Source: Dimorphilus gyrociliatus (lineage: Eukaryota; Annelida; Polychaeta; Dinophilidae). From it: a DNA stretch of 64,000 nucleotides. Within the stretch, counting starts at the first letter, position 1; the number at the start of each line of letters is the position of its first letter. A program made the position numbers and the translations under genes. This document shows positions 1-12,671 of this stretch, in pieces. Location of the stretch: positions 3,218,165-3,282,164 of the forward strand of contig CAJFCJ010000005.1 in the NCBI GenBank assembly GCA_904063045.1, written 5' to 3'. The notes beneath the pieces are model-generated. The model had not been told where the DNA came from. It saw only the letters and a program-made list of their open reading frames with translations, and ran no database searches.

Positions 1-1414
1 TCACCCCTCTCTTTTCCCTTATGTCTTAAACTTTGAGATACAACGAAGACAATGGAGAAGGAGTAAAGGTAAACTAAGGGAACATGTTGGTATATCAAGT
101 TTTCCATAATATTAATATACTCTATAGACTAAATATATATTTATCCAGTATAAAATTATAGGGTTAAAGAGTGTTTATAGTGAATTGAATTGACAGATGT
201 TTCCCTTCTTCTCTCTATCCCTCTAGTTCAAGTACTTTGGCAGAGTTGACAGGAAAAAAATTGCCGAATCCGCTTATTGTATAATAAACATGGAAATCAA
301 AACAGTCGTTTATTTATATAGTCGCCTTACAATATAGGATAGAGCTTAAAGTGAAATTTCTTTACCCCCACTGCCGAATAATTCTAAAGTTGAGGTGAAA
401 GAAGACATCCTCCTACTTTTTTTTCTCTATTTCTTTCACTTATTTTTCTCTTTATTTAGAATAACGGAATATTCGAATAGCTGAACTAGTCAGAGCGTGT
501 CTTAAAAGACGGACGAAAGAGAGCTGATAGGTAGTGTTGCAGCGCTTTTTAATAAATGAAAATCCTTTTTTGGATTAGTAGGCGTACAATTGAAATTGAG
601 GCGGAAAAAACTCGATTGTCTCCTCTATAGATATTCGTCGTTTCGCTTAAACGCGTTCGAAAGACGAAAATACTGCTTTATTTTCATAATTAAACCGTTT
701 AAAGTACGTTTTTTAATCTAGCCGGAGGCGATTAGGGAAGAATACTTAGTTCAAGTATATTCGAGAAGCAAATTGTTTTTAGTATGGTTTACTATTCCAT
801 TTTAACACCCAGCTAACCACAAACTTCCCCTAGCATACTCCTCTCTTGCCCCCTACCCTTGCCTTCCACCACCCCTCGCTACAACCTCTTATTTCTAAAC
901 ATATTTTATGTTCTAGACCTTAACACCGTGTCATTTTCTCTATGTAATCTACTACTCAAATATTATCCTGTTAGCAGCTTTTATATGATACATATACATG
1001 GATACGTATATACTGAATACATACTATAAAGATATGTTTAAGTACATCTACTTTAGAGGCTATTAATTAATTTAAACTATGACGTAATAGATGGAGAAAG
1101 AGTATTTTAGAAGCTTTTATAAGCTAATAATTCTATAAAAGTTACGTTCTGACGACAAATGTTAATTGTTTAGAGAACATAGTAATAAAAACGCCAAACG
1201 ACACTCTATAAATAACTTTATAGGATTCATTACTCTCCTTAACTTTAACAACCCTTAAACTTATCTCCACTTTTTCTCACGGCGGACTAGGGATTAGACT
1301 CTCGCAAAAGCGGATTTAGATAGAGCAATAACAAGTGAAAGCGTTCAACGACTAGTCTATAGACCAGTAGAATGAAATATAAATAATAATCCGTAGCAAT
1401 ACAATGCAACTTAC
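1..1414. other. Non-coding stretch downstream of PRDM1 exon 3
   Basis: No convincing coding exon was found on either strand. Because the PRDM1-like gene is on the minus strand, its zinc-finger exons should lie here or further left, but no C2H2 pattern was seen, so this is probably intron. The sequence is AT-rich with short pyrimidine-rich runs. Confidence 0.5.
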
Positions 1415-4174
1415 CAGAGGAGGGCATGCAATGCCGAGTAGCAGCCATTAATAATTCACAATTAGCCGGAATGGGTTTAGTTGTGTAGAAAAAGATCTGA
1501 AAGTCCACCTGGCAGGCAACAACATTTTGCTCCTCTTCAGAACAAGCTATTTGCACGAAGCGCATCCAGTTAGAGTTTTTAGCTGCTACGTCAATGTAAT
1601 GATAGACGCGATTATCCGTTGTGAACACCTGCGTTTTTTTAAGGAAAATTTTTTTTTTGTTTAGTATAAAACATAATATATATTGTCCCGTTAATTGGGG
1701 ACGCGTGCCGAAAAGCTTACCTTCCAAAAGTGTCCATCTGATTTAGCTTCTGGGGGTACAATCTCACCCTGAAGCGGTCCGAAGCGGGTACCTTTTGGAA
1801 TATATTCTCTACTCCAAACGCCGGAGGGTTGCTGTGTTTAGTCAATGTCAAAATTAGTATATAAAATTCTATATACCTCTTTATTAAATAGATAAATAGA
1901 AATGGACGATAAAAATATTTAATAAATATTATTAATTTAATGTCCGTATCTTTATAAATCACTTATTTTCTATTACAGCTGGTATAAAAGAAAGATGCTA
2001 TACATTGATTCCTTTAGTTGTCTTATAGGCCTTATTTAAAATGCATATACTGTATAACCGACTTTTCTTCGAATTAAAATAAACATAAGTAAACAAATTA
2101 GATAAAGAACTAGATAAAATTAGTTACGTAAGCCTTGGTAAATAGTCGCAAATATATAAGATTCATATTAAACAGTAACAGTAAACAACTTTATATTATG
2201 ATATATATGTACATACACGATATATATATATATATTTGTTTGGATTAGAGAGAGAGAGAAAGAGAAAGAAGCGTGGGGAGTGGGAGATAGATAGATTGAA
2301 TATAAAATATATATCTATATACAACGTACTATCAGAGGAATCGCTTAGAGTATTTATAGAAACTTGTTGATTACGAATATTTTCTATAAGATAACAAAGA
2401 TTCCTTAGTTAAACTTTGTATTAAAAATAGAATATACATATTTTCATTATCGAAGTCTCTTAATTAATTCAATTTTTAAGAAGCTTATAAAAATAATCAA
2501 TAGATATCTCATTTAAATATTGTCAAATGAATTAGGTTTTTTTCAAGTTCAAAGGAAAATTATCTCATCATTGATTTCCTCTTATTTTTTATATTTGTTT
2601 TTTTCGTGTCTATTTTTACTATTTTTAAATGTAAAATATTGATGAGATATGTTGAAAAGATAAAGAATATTTCTTCCTATAAATATGCATAAATTAATAA
2701 AGTGAGCGTGCGATATTTGTATATTTATCAGTTCATTTGAATTAATTTCTGGGTAATTAGTTAACTTATGTTGAAGACATTTATTATTAATAATAAAAAT
2801 TGAAGTTTTATGTTTAAAACGCACTATTAAAAATACAGTAACATCTGCTCCATAAGCCATAATCCTTTTCAAATCCTACTTTACTATTTTAATCTTTCCG
2901 TCTTGAAAAGAAATAAAAATCTGTAACTTTTTTAAATACTTTTAACAAAGAGAAAATCTATGAAATATAATTTTTTGTCTGCTTACAATTTCTTACAAAC
3001 TATATAGCTGACAAGGTGGACAAACAAGAATTGTCGCCGGCGGAAAAAAGGGGAGGAATTATATCGTCGACGTCATACAGTGCTACATGACGCCTTAACG
3101 ACTGGTTTGCGACGTCTGGCGCCTTATGACGTCAGTCTGACGTCACCGAACGCTCATAGATCACATCTTGGTGGGAAAGGCGGGAAGCCAAGAAATTCCC
3201 GCCATATTTGTAACGCTTAATTCTAATCCTCGTATTTTATTTCTCTTTTTCTCTCTTTCTTTCTTTCCCCTCTTATGAAATATTAGAGAGGCGGTGCAAG
3301 TAAAGAGAAAAAGCATTAAAATTGCTTGCAATCGCAATTTAATAATAGTTAAGTAAACACTCAAACAAGGATTAGAGACGTTCTTTTTCAGCTTTCGTAT
3401 TCGCTTTGTCATCTCCTCTTTTTTATCTTTTGCTCAGCAAATAGACAGAGGAATGATAGTCAAAGAATTATCAATAATCTTTCCTTTCTTTCGAAAAAAG
3501 AAAACGTTTCTATCGACGTACAAATAAATAGTGATAATGTTAATGATAGGTATGAGTCAATAATGAAATATAATAAACTAGAAATTGCACTCGTTCAAAA
3601 CACATTCCTCTCATCTTATAACTATAATTTGACCTAAATATTTACTTTACATGCTTTTCAGTTTCATATCACTAAAATATGAGAAAGCGAATACTTCATC
3701 AATGATTAATTTTAATTTAAAACTATGAATATTCATTAAAATAGTAGAACATGTTACACTAGAGACTCACATCGCTTGGTACTATTTTCATATATTATCT
3801 TATCAAAAAAAACTAACGCTATTTTCAATCAGTCCTCGATTTAGAATCCGGGATTGTACTAGGCCTATAAGAAAAGCAATAAAAAAAGAAATAGGGATGG
3901 AGGAGAATGTAATGATCTCAGCGGTGTCATACAGCCCTCCTTTACGCAAGAACGATTCGTCCAGTTAGATTGAAAAACTATTTGATAGTGTCGAATGTCG
4001 ACATTTAGTAGAAAATTTAATACTAACCCTTTCCGATGGTTTGAAAACAAGATTCCTGGGAAGTGTGGCTTGCGCTCGGTTTTCACCCTGACAAAGTCGG
4101 TCCGGCACAAAATACGTAGCTAATTTGTCGATATCACCTTTCGTTAAGCGGCTCAGGTCCCAGCCGTCTTCCAT
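1415..4174 (-). CDS. PRDM1: PRDM1/Blimp-1-like transcription factor, N-terminal and PR-domain exons (partial)
   Basis: Three exons join in phase: 4174-4028, 1831-1721 and 1628-1415. Exon 1 starts MEDGWDLSRLTKGD and ends near LPRNLVFKPSER, like the segment before the PR domain of vertebrate PRDM1. Exon 2 carries SGVWSREYIPKGTRFGPL and exon 3 SNWMRFVQIACSEEEQN then FFYTTKPIPANCELL; these are hallmark PR (SET-related) motifs of PRDM1. In known relatives this domain precedes C2H2 zinc fingers that bind DNA and recruit repressors in the nucleus. The zinc fingers are not visible and must lie left of 1415 or outside the window. After the final ELL the exon reads MAATRHCMPSSG instead of the usual VWYCR-type tail, so the end of the PR domain is divergent or exon 3 ends differently. 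Introns are 2,196 bp and 92 bp. An acceptor (TTATAG) lies 5 nt before the ATG, so an upstream leader or exon is expected. Confidence 0.85.
3061..3148. promoter_or_regulatory. Cluster of CRE-type (TGACGTCA) sites inside PRDM1 intron 1
   Basis: Two perfect TGACGTCA palindromes stand at 3127-3134 and 3138-3145, eleven bases apart start to start. CGACGTCA lies at 3068-3075, with further GACGTC/TGACGC halves between. The island is GC-rich in an AT-rich intron. TGACGTCA is the classic CREB/ATF bZIP site; that it controls the PRDM1-like gene is inference from position. Confidence 0.5.
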
Positions 4175-4859
4175 ACCGTCTATAATAAAAAATAGAGAAG
4201 ATTTTTAGATAGCATAAAACAAACATATTCATAAATATATAAAAAATAAGGGTATATAGCAAACAATAGAAAATAAAGAAATCTACATAAAATATAGTCA
4301 ATATATAGAGTAAGAATGGTCACTACATGCTCTTAATTAATGTAAAACTTTATTAAATATGCATAACTCCTTACCCCACAGATTTTTAATAAAAACGGAT
4401 ACATTTACATTATAGATTTGAATAGACAAAACACTAGAGTCATGCTAGAAGTCATCAAACATATACAGTCTATACAAATCAATTAATTAAAGAAAAATGA
4501 AAAGACAATGCTAACAATTCCCAAACTCGTAAACAAACATTACAATATATATATATATATATTAGATATATTGTAACTTTTGGTATTATATATACATAAA
4601 TATAAATATAAATGATTGAAAAAGGGCCTTATTGGCCCTCACAATCGATTTATGCTAGAAAAAACGAATAGAAAATAAAATAGAATATAAAGAATATCTA
4701 CCAAGAATCATTTTGCACAGGAACATAGAAACTAAATGGTTTTGAAAAAGAATTTTATTTTTACTTTCTATCAACCGATAAGTTTGATAAGCAGACAGGC
4801 GGCGTATGGTACGGATAAGCCTATTTCGTTCGACTTCTTTCTCGCAAGTACTTTACTGT

Positions 4860-5090
4860 CGGTGTTGAGGCGATATAGTTTCAAATGGTCGACGCTGATT
4901 GGCTACCCCGTTGGCCAATGACAGGGTACGGACGTCCCACGGTATAGACGCTAATTGATGCGCATTATCGTGTGGCGCGGGAATCGTGTCAGGTAGATAG
5001 GAGCGGATTGCATAATCCGGGTTAGAGCGAAATTGGCCGCTATTTCGACGTCTTCAGCACCTGGCCTTTTTGGCGCCAAAATTTTTACAA
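4860..5090. promoter_or_regulatory. GC-rich promoter/enhancer-like island upstream of PRDM1 exon 1
   Basis: Within about 230 bp there is an inverted ATTGG/CCAAT pair (4898-4902 and 4915-4919), a GGATT-gcat-AATCC inverted pair (5005-5018), and a perfect palindrome TTTTGGCGCCAAAA (5068-5081) matching back-to-back E2F sites. The island sits 0.7-0.9 kb upstream of the first coding ATG seen on the minus strand. Factor names rest on consensus motifs only. Confidence 0.45.
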
Positions 5091-8000
5091 GTGCTTATTC
5101 AAATTAGGGCGATTAGTCTTAAAAACTGAATAAATATCATTTAGCTTTTTTTTTTTGTTTCTACAATCCATCAATTCCTTGGACATATTGAAGAATTCAA
5201 AACCAATTAACGCTTTACGATATGCATACCAAAACGATGGTAGTTAACGGTAATTAATTACTTGGGAAACCTTGAAAAGTTTCAGTTGGTGGACGTACAT
5301 GAATATTTAAATATATAGTCTACCCCTCCAAGAGAAATAGAAAGAGAGGAAGATTTTATACTTTTTTCTCTTCGTTTCATTTATAATGAATAAATTAAAA
5401 TAAAATTTGAATAAATTATTAAAAACTCTCTCGTTGTCCCCCATACAAACTAAACTAATAAGTGGACAATCTAAGCATATTAGCATAAACATATATCCTA
5501 ATATCCATATCAATAAATAAATATACGCTCCACAATATATAATCAGTATACGTTAGCATATACACGCATACTTTTATCAACGTAAATAGTATACTTTAGT
5601 AATTGTTACATTAAGGACAGTTTTCTTTATAAGTCTCATTAATCTTGTTAATTTTACAAGGAAATAGTTGTTTGACGTATAGCCGCTTAAATCTAGACTT
5701 TTAATGCTTTAAATCACTAGAATAAGGGACTTTTCTTAAGGAAATATACTAAATAATATTTTGTCAATTTCTATAATTTTTATTTTGAAATATTTCCCCA
5801 ACACAAAAAAACGTCAACAAAGCGACTATTTATACAACAAAAAAAGGCAAGTTGACGGCGATATTACCTGTAGTCTAACCTATACTATTTAAATATTGTA
5901 TATACAAGTATATACATTAACGAAAATTTAAACATATATATAGATATATACTAATCAAAGATGCATAAATCATAATACTAACCGCAGTATTTAGATATAT
6001 TTCACATGACAATGAAGAAAAATTGAAGAAGAGTTTTCGCATAAATGCAATCCTTAAGTTTGATTAAACCGTGAAAGAGCGATGAAAAAGGTGATGAATT
6101 GATTTTTAATTTTGATTGAAGCGCCACTCTTTTTTTTATCTATGCATCTTGTTTATTTATATAAAATTTATAAAAGGTATGCGTCCCTTGTCTAGCTGGA
6201 TGCATAGTCACACGTTAGACGCTTGAACGGAATTGAGCGTTTTTCCTTTATAAAGGCTATACATATATGATACAACGTAGACGTGGGTGATATTCGTAAT
6301 CAATAGTATAAAAAAGAAATTGAAAAAACGTTCTTTACCAACCGTCGATAGTTCGATCCGCGTACTCCTTGGCGGCGATCATAAGATTAAGAAGGTTCGG
6401 CGGCGGCTTGATACAAAGGCGATTTGAATACAAAAGTGAAAGATTTTTCTGTTGTTAGAGGGCACTGCTAAGACCCCCTGCTAGACTTCATTTAGTTATA
6501 GTTCAGTATGTGGCTTATCTTCCTCCCCCCTACTTTTCATTGCACTCCATAAATTATATATTTAGACTCTTTCAGGGGCGATTAACTGAAATAACCGCTT
6601 GCCGCTCCTGCATACAGGCTTCAACTCGTTCCGGAAAGTCAAAAAATAGCCTAGACGATATCGCAGGTGCGCTATTACTATTGAGATGAAAGGGAGAAAG
6701 TCGTCATCCTTTTTTTGTTGAGTTTAGAATGGCGGAGTCTAGGCAACGGCCGTTCGACGGCTATGGTATGCGAGTGAAGCGGAAAGAGCGTCCATTAACG
6801 GAACGAATAAGAAATTTTTAAGCGTCTACAGTAGAAGGCGTTAATTAAGTCATTGCATAACGACGTCGATTGGACACCTTTTGCGGTGACCTTCAGAAGT
6901 CACGCGCGTGTCAAGAACGAGACAAGAGATTATGGTACCGTGGGAGGGCGCTCCCTCAGAGACGGCTGCTTAACGGTGTCGGATAAAGGAAAAAGTTTTT
7001 TCTCTTCCAAAAAAAAAATGAGCGTAGTCCTATTACTTTACACACATTTACATTTTTTCGGGCAATTAGGCCTAAATTCTCGCTCTTCCAGGGCAGTTGT
7101 ATCTTGTCATGGCTCATTTATTTGCTTTACTTAAGATTCTGATAAAATATTTTAAGCCCAATTTACAATATAAACTACTCAAGAGAGGAAAAAACGTAAA
7201 TTTGTAATCAACTTATTAATCATGATTATTTATTAATTCTTCGTCTGTAGTCGTGTGCAAAAAAGAAAAAAAAACAGCGTGATAACTTTGTCATGTAACG
7301 GGAAGCGATGTCGAATGAGACAAAAAACGTTACTTTACGCAAGGAAGTTGCGTGGGACAAGTGGAAATTTCTTTCATTCATTCTCCTCTCTCTCTCTCTC
7401 TTTTCCTTTCCCGTCTTGTTTCCTCTTTTTTTAAGTAGCAATAATTTATTCTCGTATTAAAATCTCTTTAATTATAATAAACTTATGCATATGTATTAAG
7501 AATAGCCCTAATTTCTAGCAGTTTTAAACAGGAGACAGGTTGTATAGTTTGCAATAAAAGTAATTTTTTAGACATTAACTAACCTTTTTTAAAAAATACT
7601 ATAGAAACCGTTAAAAGAAATTGTTGACCTCTTTGTATATACATATCTTGAATGGATAAAGTATGTATATGAATATTCATTAATAATTATTGAATACAAG
7701 ACTAGATATATTTTTTTAAGTTCACACAAGTCGAAAGAAATAAATGACACTAATTATGATCTTTCTTAGGTCTCGTTCAATTCTCATTTTCCGTTCATAA
7801 GTTAATCTATTTTCAATAGAGTCGATTTCTACGTTGAGAATGAATAGGCCTTGGACGTACTTATTTTGCATACATATGAGTTACCAACATTGTAGGAAGT
7901 GATAATCAGAAGGAAATGATAGGAAGCCCCCTGCCTTTTCCTTTTTGTATATATTAAAGCGTCTAATTTACTTTATATTATTTAAATAACGCCCTTGGCC

Positions 8001-10458
8001 TAAAGAATATTCATGAGTTAGTAAATGCGTTTGGGCGTACATGTTTTAACGTATTTGAGCATTTCCTTTGAAAATGAAGACGCAAGGAAACGTAATGGTT
8101 GCTAAAAAGGAGTCATAGGCCCAAATGCATAATTAAGCCTAAGTATCAGAAGAAAAGTCGTTTCACTTTACGACTGTATCTTATCAGAGTCAAAGATCAG
8201 ACAACAAGCGAAATTAAGCAATTAATATCAAAGAAAGACATTTCTAGCATTTTCTATCTCTCGGGATTGGTTATTCACATGATTTTTCTATTATTATTAC
8301 AGCATTTAAGCATCTCTTCAACGGAAGGTTAATGAAGATTAAATGGAAAAAGTTTAGAGTCTTCTTAGCGCTCATTTGAGTAATAAGGTACCGCTCAAAG
8401 ATAATTAATTAGCATAACAGTATTGTTATTGGAGGTATGTGCGACTATTATTACAAGGGGGATTGGTTTGCTTGTAAGGAATGCTTGTATAACACGAGTA
8501 CGTCATATGCTACGAGTGACGATAATGACCAACTACAGGGAGGTGATTACGGGTGACAAATCACCGATGACTCGGAAATTGTAAGGAGAGAAGAAAAGGG
8601 TAAAGAAGGGTTAGGAATAAGGTTACTCGCCCATTATTTCATATATAAAATTATACATATATATAGAAGTTAACTAAGGCAATACTATGCCACTCCGCCC
8701 ATTGGTTTCTGTTCGCATATAGAAATGAAGTTGTCAATTTATCTAACCCTCCAGGAATAAAAGATTGTATTAGCCGGATAATAAAGGGAAAAGAGAAAAG
8801 AAATCGTAAAAAGATACCGAACTATTGGAAAATTGATGTGGAAAATAAGAAACTAGTAGTTTTTAACCCCTGAGGCCACCAACTTCATCGCATTCCCATC
8901 GTCCCGTAATTTCACTCGGCCGCCCGATTAAGTTGAAGTGATTGCCGATGACGGATAGGCTATAAACATGTCAAGAAAGTAGCCTCCCCGAGCCGGCGGC
9001 TAGTTAGAGGCTCCTATAGATAAATTCAAAAGAAGAACAGTGGGGGGTATGAATGTTGAATGAATTTTATTTACTTTAAACAATAGTACATGTAATTTTA
9101 ATGATATTTTACATTAAATCTATAAACTATAGAGATACAGATATTATAGATAATATATATATATATATATATACAGTCTATCTAGTCATAGAAAACAAGT
9201 ATGTAGTGTATATGTCTGAGAAAATACTTGGCAGTGTATGCATATTCAATATACTATATATATATATGTATCTATAGATTTCTCTAAAGAGGCTTTATTT
9301 CTCCTTCATCTAATGCTCCCTCTTCATCTTTCATTCAGGATAATATACTTAAATAAAAAAAAGGTATTCAAAGTGCTTGCCAATAAAAAGATTTGATCAA
9401 CAACTTACGTGTATCGGAATGCTATATTTACATGGAAATATTTCCCTTCATATAGTCCGATTTGCATAAAGAACTCATCCATCTGGAAGAGGCATAAGCA
9501 GATTAAAATTTTCGCCCACCTTTTTATACTATTTACATTCGGCATGTTGGAAATAGCAATAAAGGATTATAGAGGAAGTGATTTAGTTCGATTCGGCAAG
9601 CAGCTGTTGAATTTATAATTCCACAGTTGGCACATATGTTATTCACGAAAACTAGATGAATTTTCTCACTTTCACATAACTACCACCTTCCGGTCTATAA
9701 CAATAAGTACAGATAGGCAATAAAACTATAACTAACGTTATTATTTACAATTTTATAAGGATAGGAAATAGTACTTGGTTAAAGAAAAAGAAGGAGGCAA
9801 AAGAGTAAACACGCTATTGCAAAGTTATAAAAAAGAAAGAAGAAGGGAAACTTATGTAAGGAGTTTTTTCTCCTTCCAGTAGAATTTACTCAACAACTAC
9901 ATAATAGAATTGAATGACTGAATGAGAAATTTTCTTTCAAATAAACAGTAAGTCTCTCTTTCTCTCTTTCTCTTCGGGGCCCCCACTCTCCTCTTTCTTT
10001 CTCACTTTCACAAAAGCTCTAGTTTCCGGTTTATTGAATGAAAAACGAAAACTGTATAATACGGAACAACTCAAATAGAATACTTCAATCAGAAATGCCG
10101 ACAGTTTTTTTTGATATTTTTTACCAACTTCATTCTGATCCTCTCTTTTTCTCTCGTTCTGTTATCTAAGCCGATCCTTTTTTGGAAATAAAAGGTAAAA
10201 GAACTTTATAATTAAAAGGGATTTTTTTCATTGGCAAAATACGAATTGACGAGAGCCATATGCGCAACAAAGACACGAATTTACGCTGTATATCAATCAT
10301 CTGCTAAATGATATATATATATATACGCCCTTTTTCTTGCAGCCGTTTAACGCCGTTGCATTCAAATCGCTTTTCTTCCTCCATCCATTATTATATGTGC
10401 TTATTAGTCGCTACTTTGATCTTTCATTCACGATTTTTTTTATGCAAAGTACTTGTAT
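5091..10458. other. Long non-coding region with scattered GC-rich islands
   Basis: Apart from the candidate exon near 6.35 kb, no coding exons were supported. GC-richer islands at about 6350-6960, 8480-8600 and 8870-9010 stand out from AT-rich DNA. The 8.5 kb island holds an inverted repeat GGTGATT / AATCACC (8542-8548 and 8559-8565). The 8.9 kb island holds adjacent GATTAAG and TTGAAGTG (8933-8940), the latter resembling NK2-class homeodomain sites. Short (TA)n runs occur near 9150-9174 and 10310-10325. The likely role is distal regulation of the PRDM1-like gene. Confidence 0.4.
6339..6382 (-). other. Candidate upstream exon of the PRDM1-like gene
   Basis: On the minus strand an ATG at 6382 opens MIAAKEYADRTID and reaches two possible donors. 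Using GTTGGT (exon end 6343) it joins in frame to the acceptor at 4180, giving ...RTIDDGMEDGWDL. Using the stronger GTAAAG donor (exon end 6339) the join makes a stop, so the exon would be 5'UTR and translation would start at MEDGW. The GC-rich context and codon-like content support an exon, but there is no independent proof. Confidence 0.3.
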
Positions 10459-10550
10459 GTGGGGGGGGGGAGAGAGAGAGAGAGAGAGAAAGACATAGAG
10501 AAAGAGAGAGAGGGGGAGGGAGGGAGGGACGGAGGAAGGGAGGGCGGAGA
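10459..10550. repeat. Purine-rich low-complexity tract, G10 then (AG)n then GGGA
   Basis: Ten consecutive G (10461-10470) are followed by an AG dinucleotide run, then GAGAA and GGGAGGGA-type repeats. The tract creates spurious open frames on both strands (Arg/Glu-rich on plus, Ser/Leu/Pro-rich on minus). Confidence 0.9.
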
Positions 10551-12671
10551 ATAAAGGGGCGGGATGAAAAGAGGGCAACGTTCGCTGCCATTGTGGCGAC
10601 ATCTATAGTTCTTTTTAAGTGGTTTAGATAATACTCCTCCTCTAATCGCACTTGGTTTAAACAAATTTATCTTCATATCTTCGATAAGTGTACTTCCACT
10701 ACCATTCCATTTCCCTTTTCTTGATTATGAAATATTGAAAAATATTATACATAGTATTTATAATATTCAATACAATATATATAATTTTGAACAATAGGTT
10801 AATTGTCTTCTTTACATTTCATAATAATTAATATTTATCAACTCTTACGTTATTAAGATAATAGAAAGTTGTTGTAAGGATAACAAAATTGAGCAAATAT
10901 TGAATTGTTAATTAGATAAAATTATATCCTAACAAAAAAATCAGGAAAGGTTAATTGATAGTTTCTTTATTATTCACTTAATAAGTATAACAATTGGCTA
11001 ATTAGCAAATATTTTCTCAATAGATGATATATTGCGATATGACCTTTCTATTTCTCTTTTTTCTATACATTTAATACAAAAGTATCTTTACATTGTTTAT
11101 TACTTGGTCATTTATTGCATAGTTACAACATTCATTTAGTTTACTTATTATAATATTAATAATTACACTATTTCCATTTTAATACTTAAAGGTGACTGTA
11201 AGCTTAATAGGTTTACCTTGAACAAAGTCGAAAAAATGACACATTGCTTTCAATTGGGCCTAATAAACAAGCTACTTTGATAAGAAGCATGATAAAAAAA
11301 GTGAAGATCTCACACTTTCTTTTTTATTGTTTAATCTTTTATAATAAAAAAAGAAAGAGAGAAAGAGAAAAGAGTAAAATGAATTTTTGTCTACCCGAAT
11401 TAATTTGTTAAATAAAGAATAAGTTGAAGAGAAGATAATTAATGGACATTCATAATTTTAAGAATATTGACAACGTGTATTGCATATATAAAGTTTATAT
11501 ATGAAATAGATTATATATTGTAGACGTGATACTTTATTCTCTAACAATAAAAAAGAGTTTGAAATAGTTAATCAAATCTAGAGTTTGAACGCGAATGACA
11601 ATACTTGGTAGTGATTTATTAACAACACATATATTACTTATATATCATAGTTATTAAATAAATTTTATTATACTTTTTTGTTTGAAGAGACTAAGGGATA
11701 TTTGTTATTTAGCTTAACCAAAAATACTTAACACATGAACATTTTATCATTGTGTCTCTTTAACTTCATATCGAAATGTTCCTTTTTGAAAATAATCTCT
11801 GTTTCCTTTTACAAGCAGAGAGATTTCTATAAATACATATATATGATATATCAGTTTTTGTTGCACAGTGTGAATATATAGTATATTTGTCAGTAATATC
11901 AATGCGATTGTTCTTATTTCGTCATAGAGACAAAGAGAATTTTGTCCATTAAAGTTAATAAAGAATTAAGGATTACTGGATTTGAATGAATTGTAAAAAA
12001 GAGAAAAATACTGAATATACCCTAAAATAATTTATATAGCGATAGATAAATATTTTCGGCCCGCTATTTGAACTTATAGATCGATTATTTTTTAACATTC
12101 TATTTTCGACATTGAAACACTCTTGACCTTAAATATCTCTTTATAAGGCATTGTAATCTATTCTTATGTCCATTACACTAATACTTTTGTATTTTCTCTG
12201 TCTAATCAGTTAATAACCTTTGCTTATAGAGATATCTTTAATACAACGCTTTCCAATTTTTAAACTAATAAAAACTTTGATAGCGAGTCTAAACTAATCG
12301 AATTGTTTGGTATTTCGCTCAGAATTTTGATTTTTATTATACGTGTGAACTATGTTATTTTTCATTTAAATTAGAAAAGGAAATCAATATATATCTTGAC
12401 AAAACAACAACAACAACAACATAAAATAAAGTTAATATATGAGAATAGTGATAAAACATATCAATAATTTTTCTACGTACACATGAATTTCAACTTGTAT
12501 TGATTTTCTTCTTAAATTAAAAATTAGAATTCTCAGAAGTGGATAATTCATTTTCAATTTTCAAACAGTCATTTTTTATCTCTAGTCTAAATTGTTAATT
12601 TAATATCTTCATTGATCATTTAATACGAAATAGACAAAGCAATGAAGAAAATATCTATTAACAATACCTTC
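10551..12671. other. AT-rich intergenic DNA
   Basis: No coding exon was supported on either strand. There is a short (CAA)n run near 12404-12419. The region lies between the regulatory side of the PRDM1-like gene and the 3' end of the KH/macro gene. Confidence 0.5.

Noticed and set aside
1287-1414. Extension of PRDM1 exon 3 to the end of its open frame
   Set aside because: A GTAAGT-like donor at 1414 follows the PR core and the residues after it look like intron translation.
10308-10676. Overlapping open frames on both strands rich in Arg/Glu or Ser/Leu/Pro
   Set aside because: Produced by the G-run and (AG)n purine tract; no splice sites or domain.
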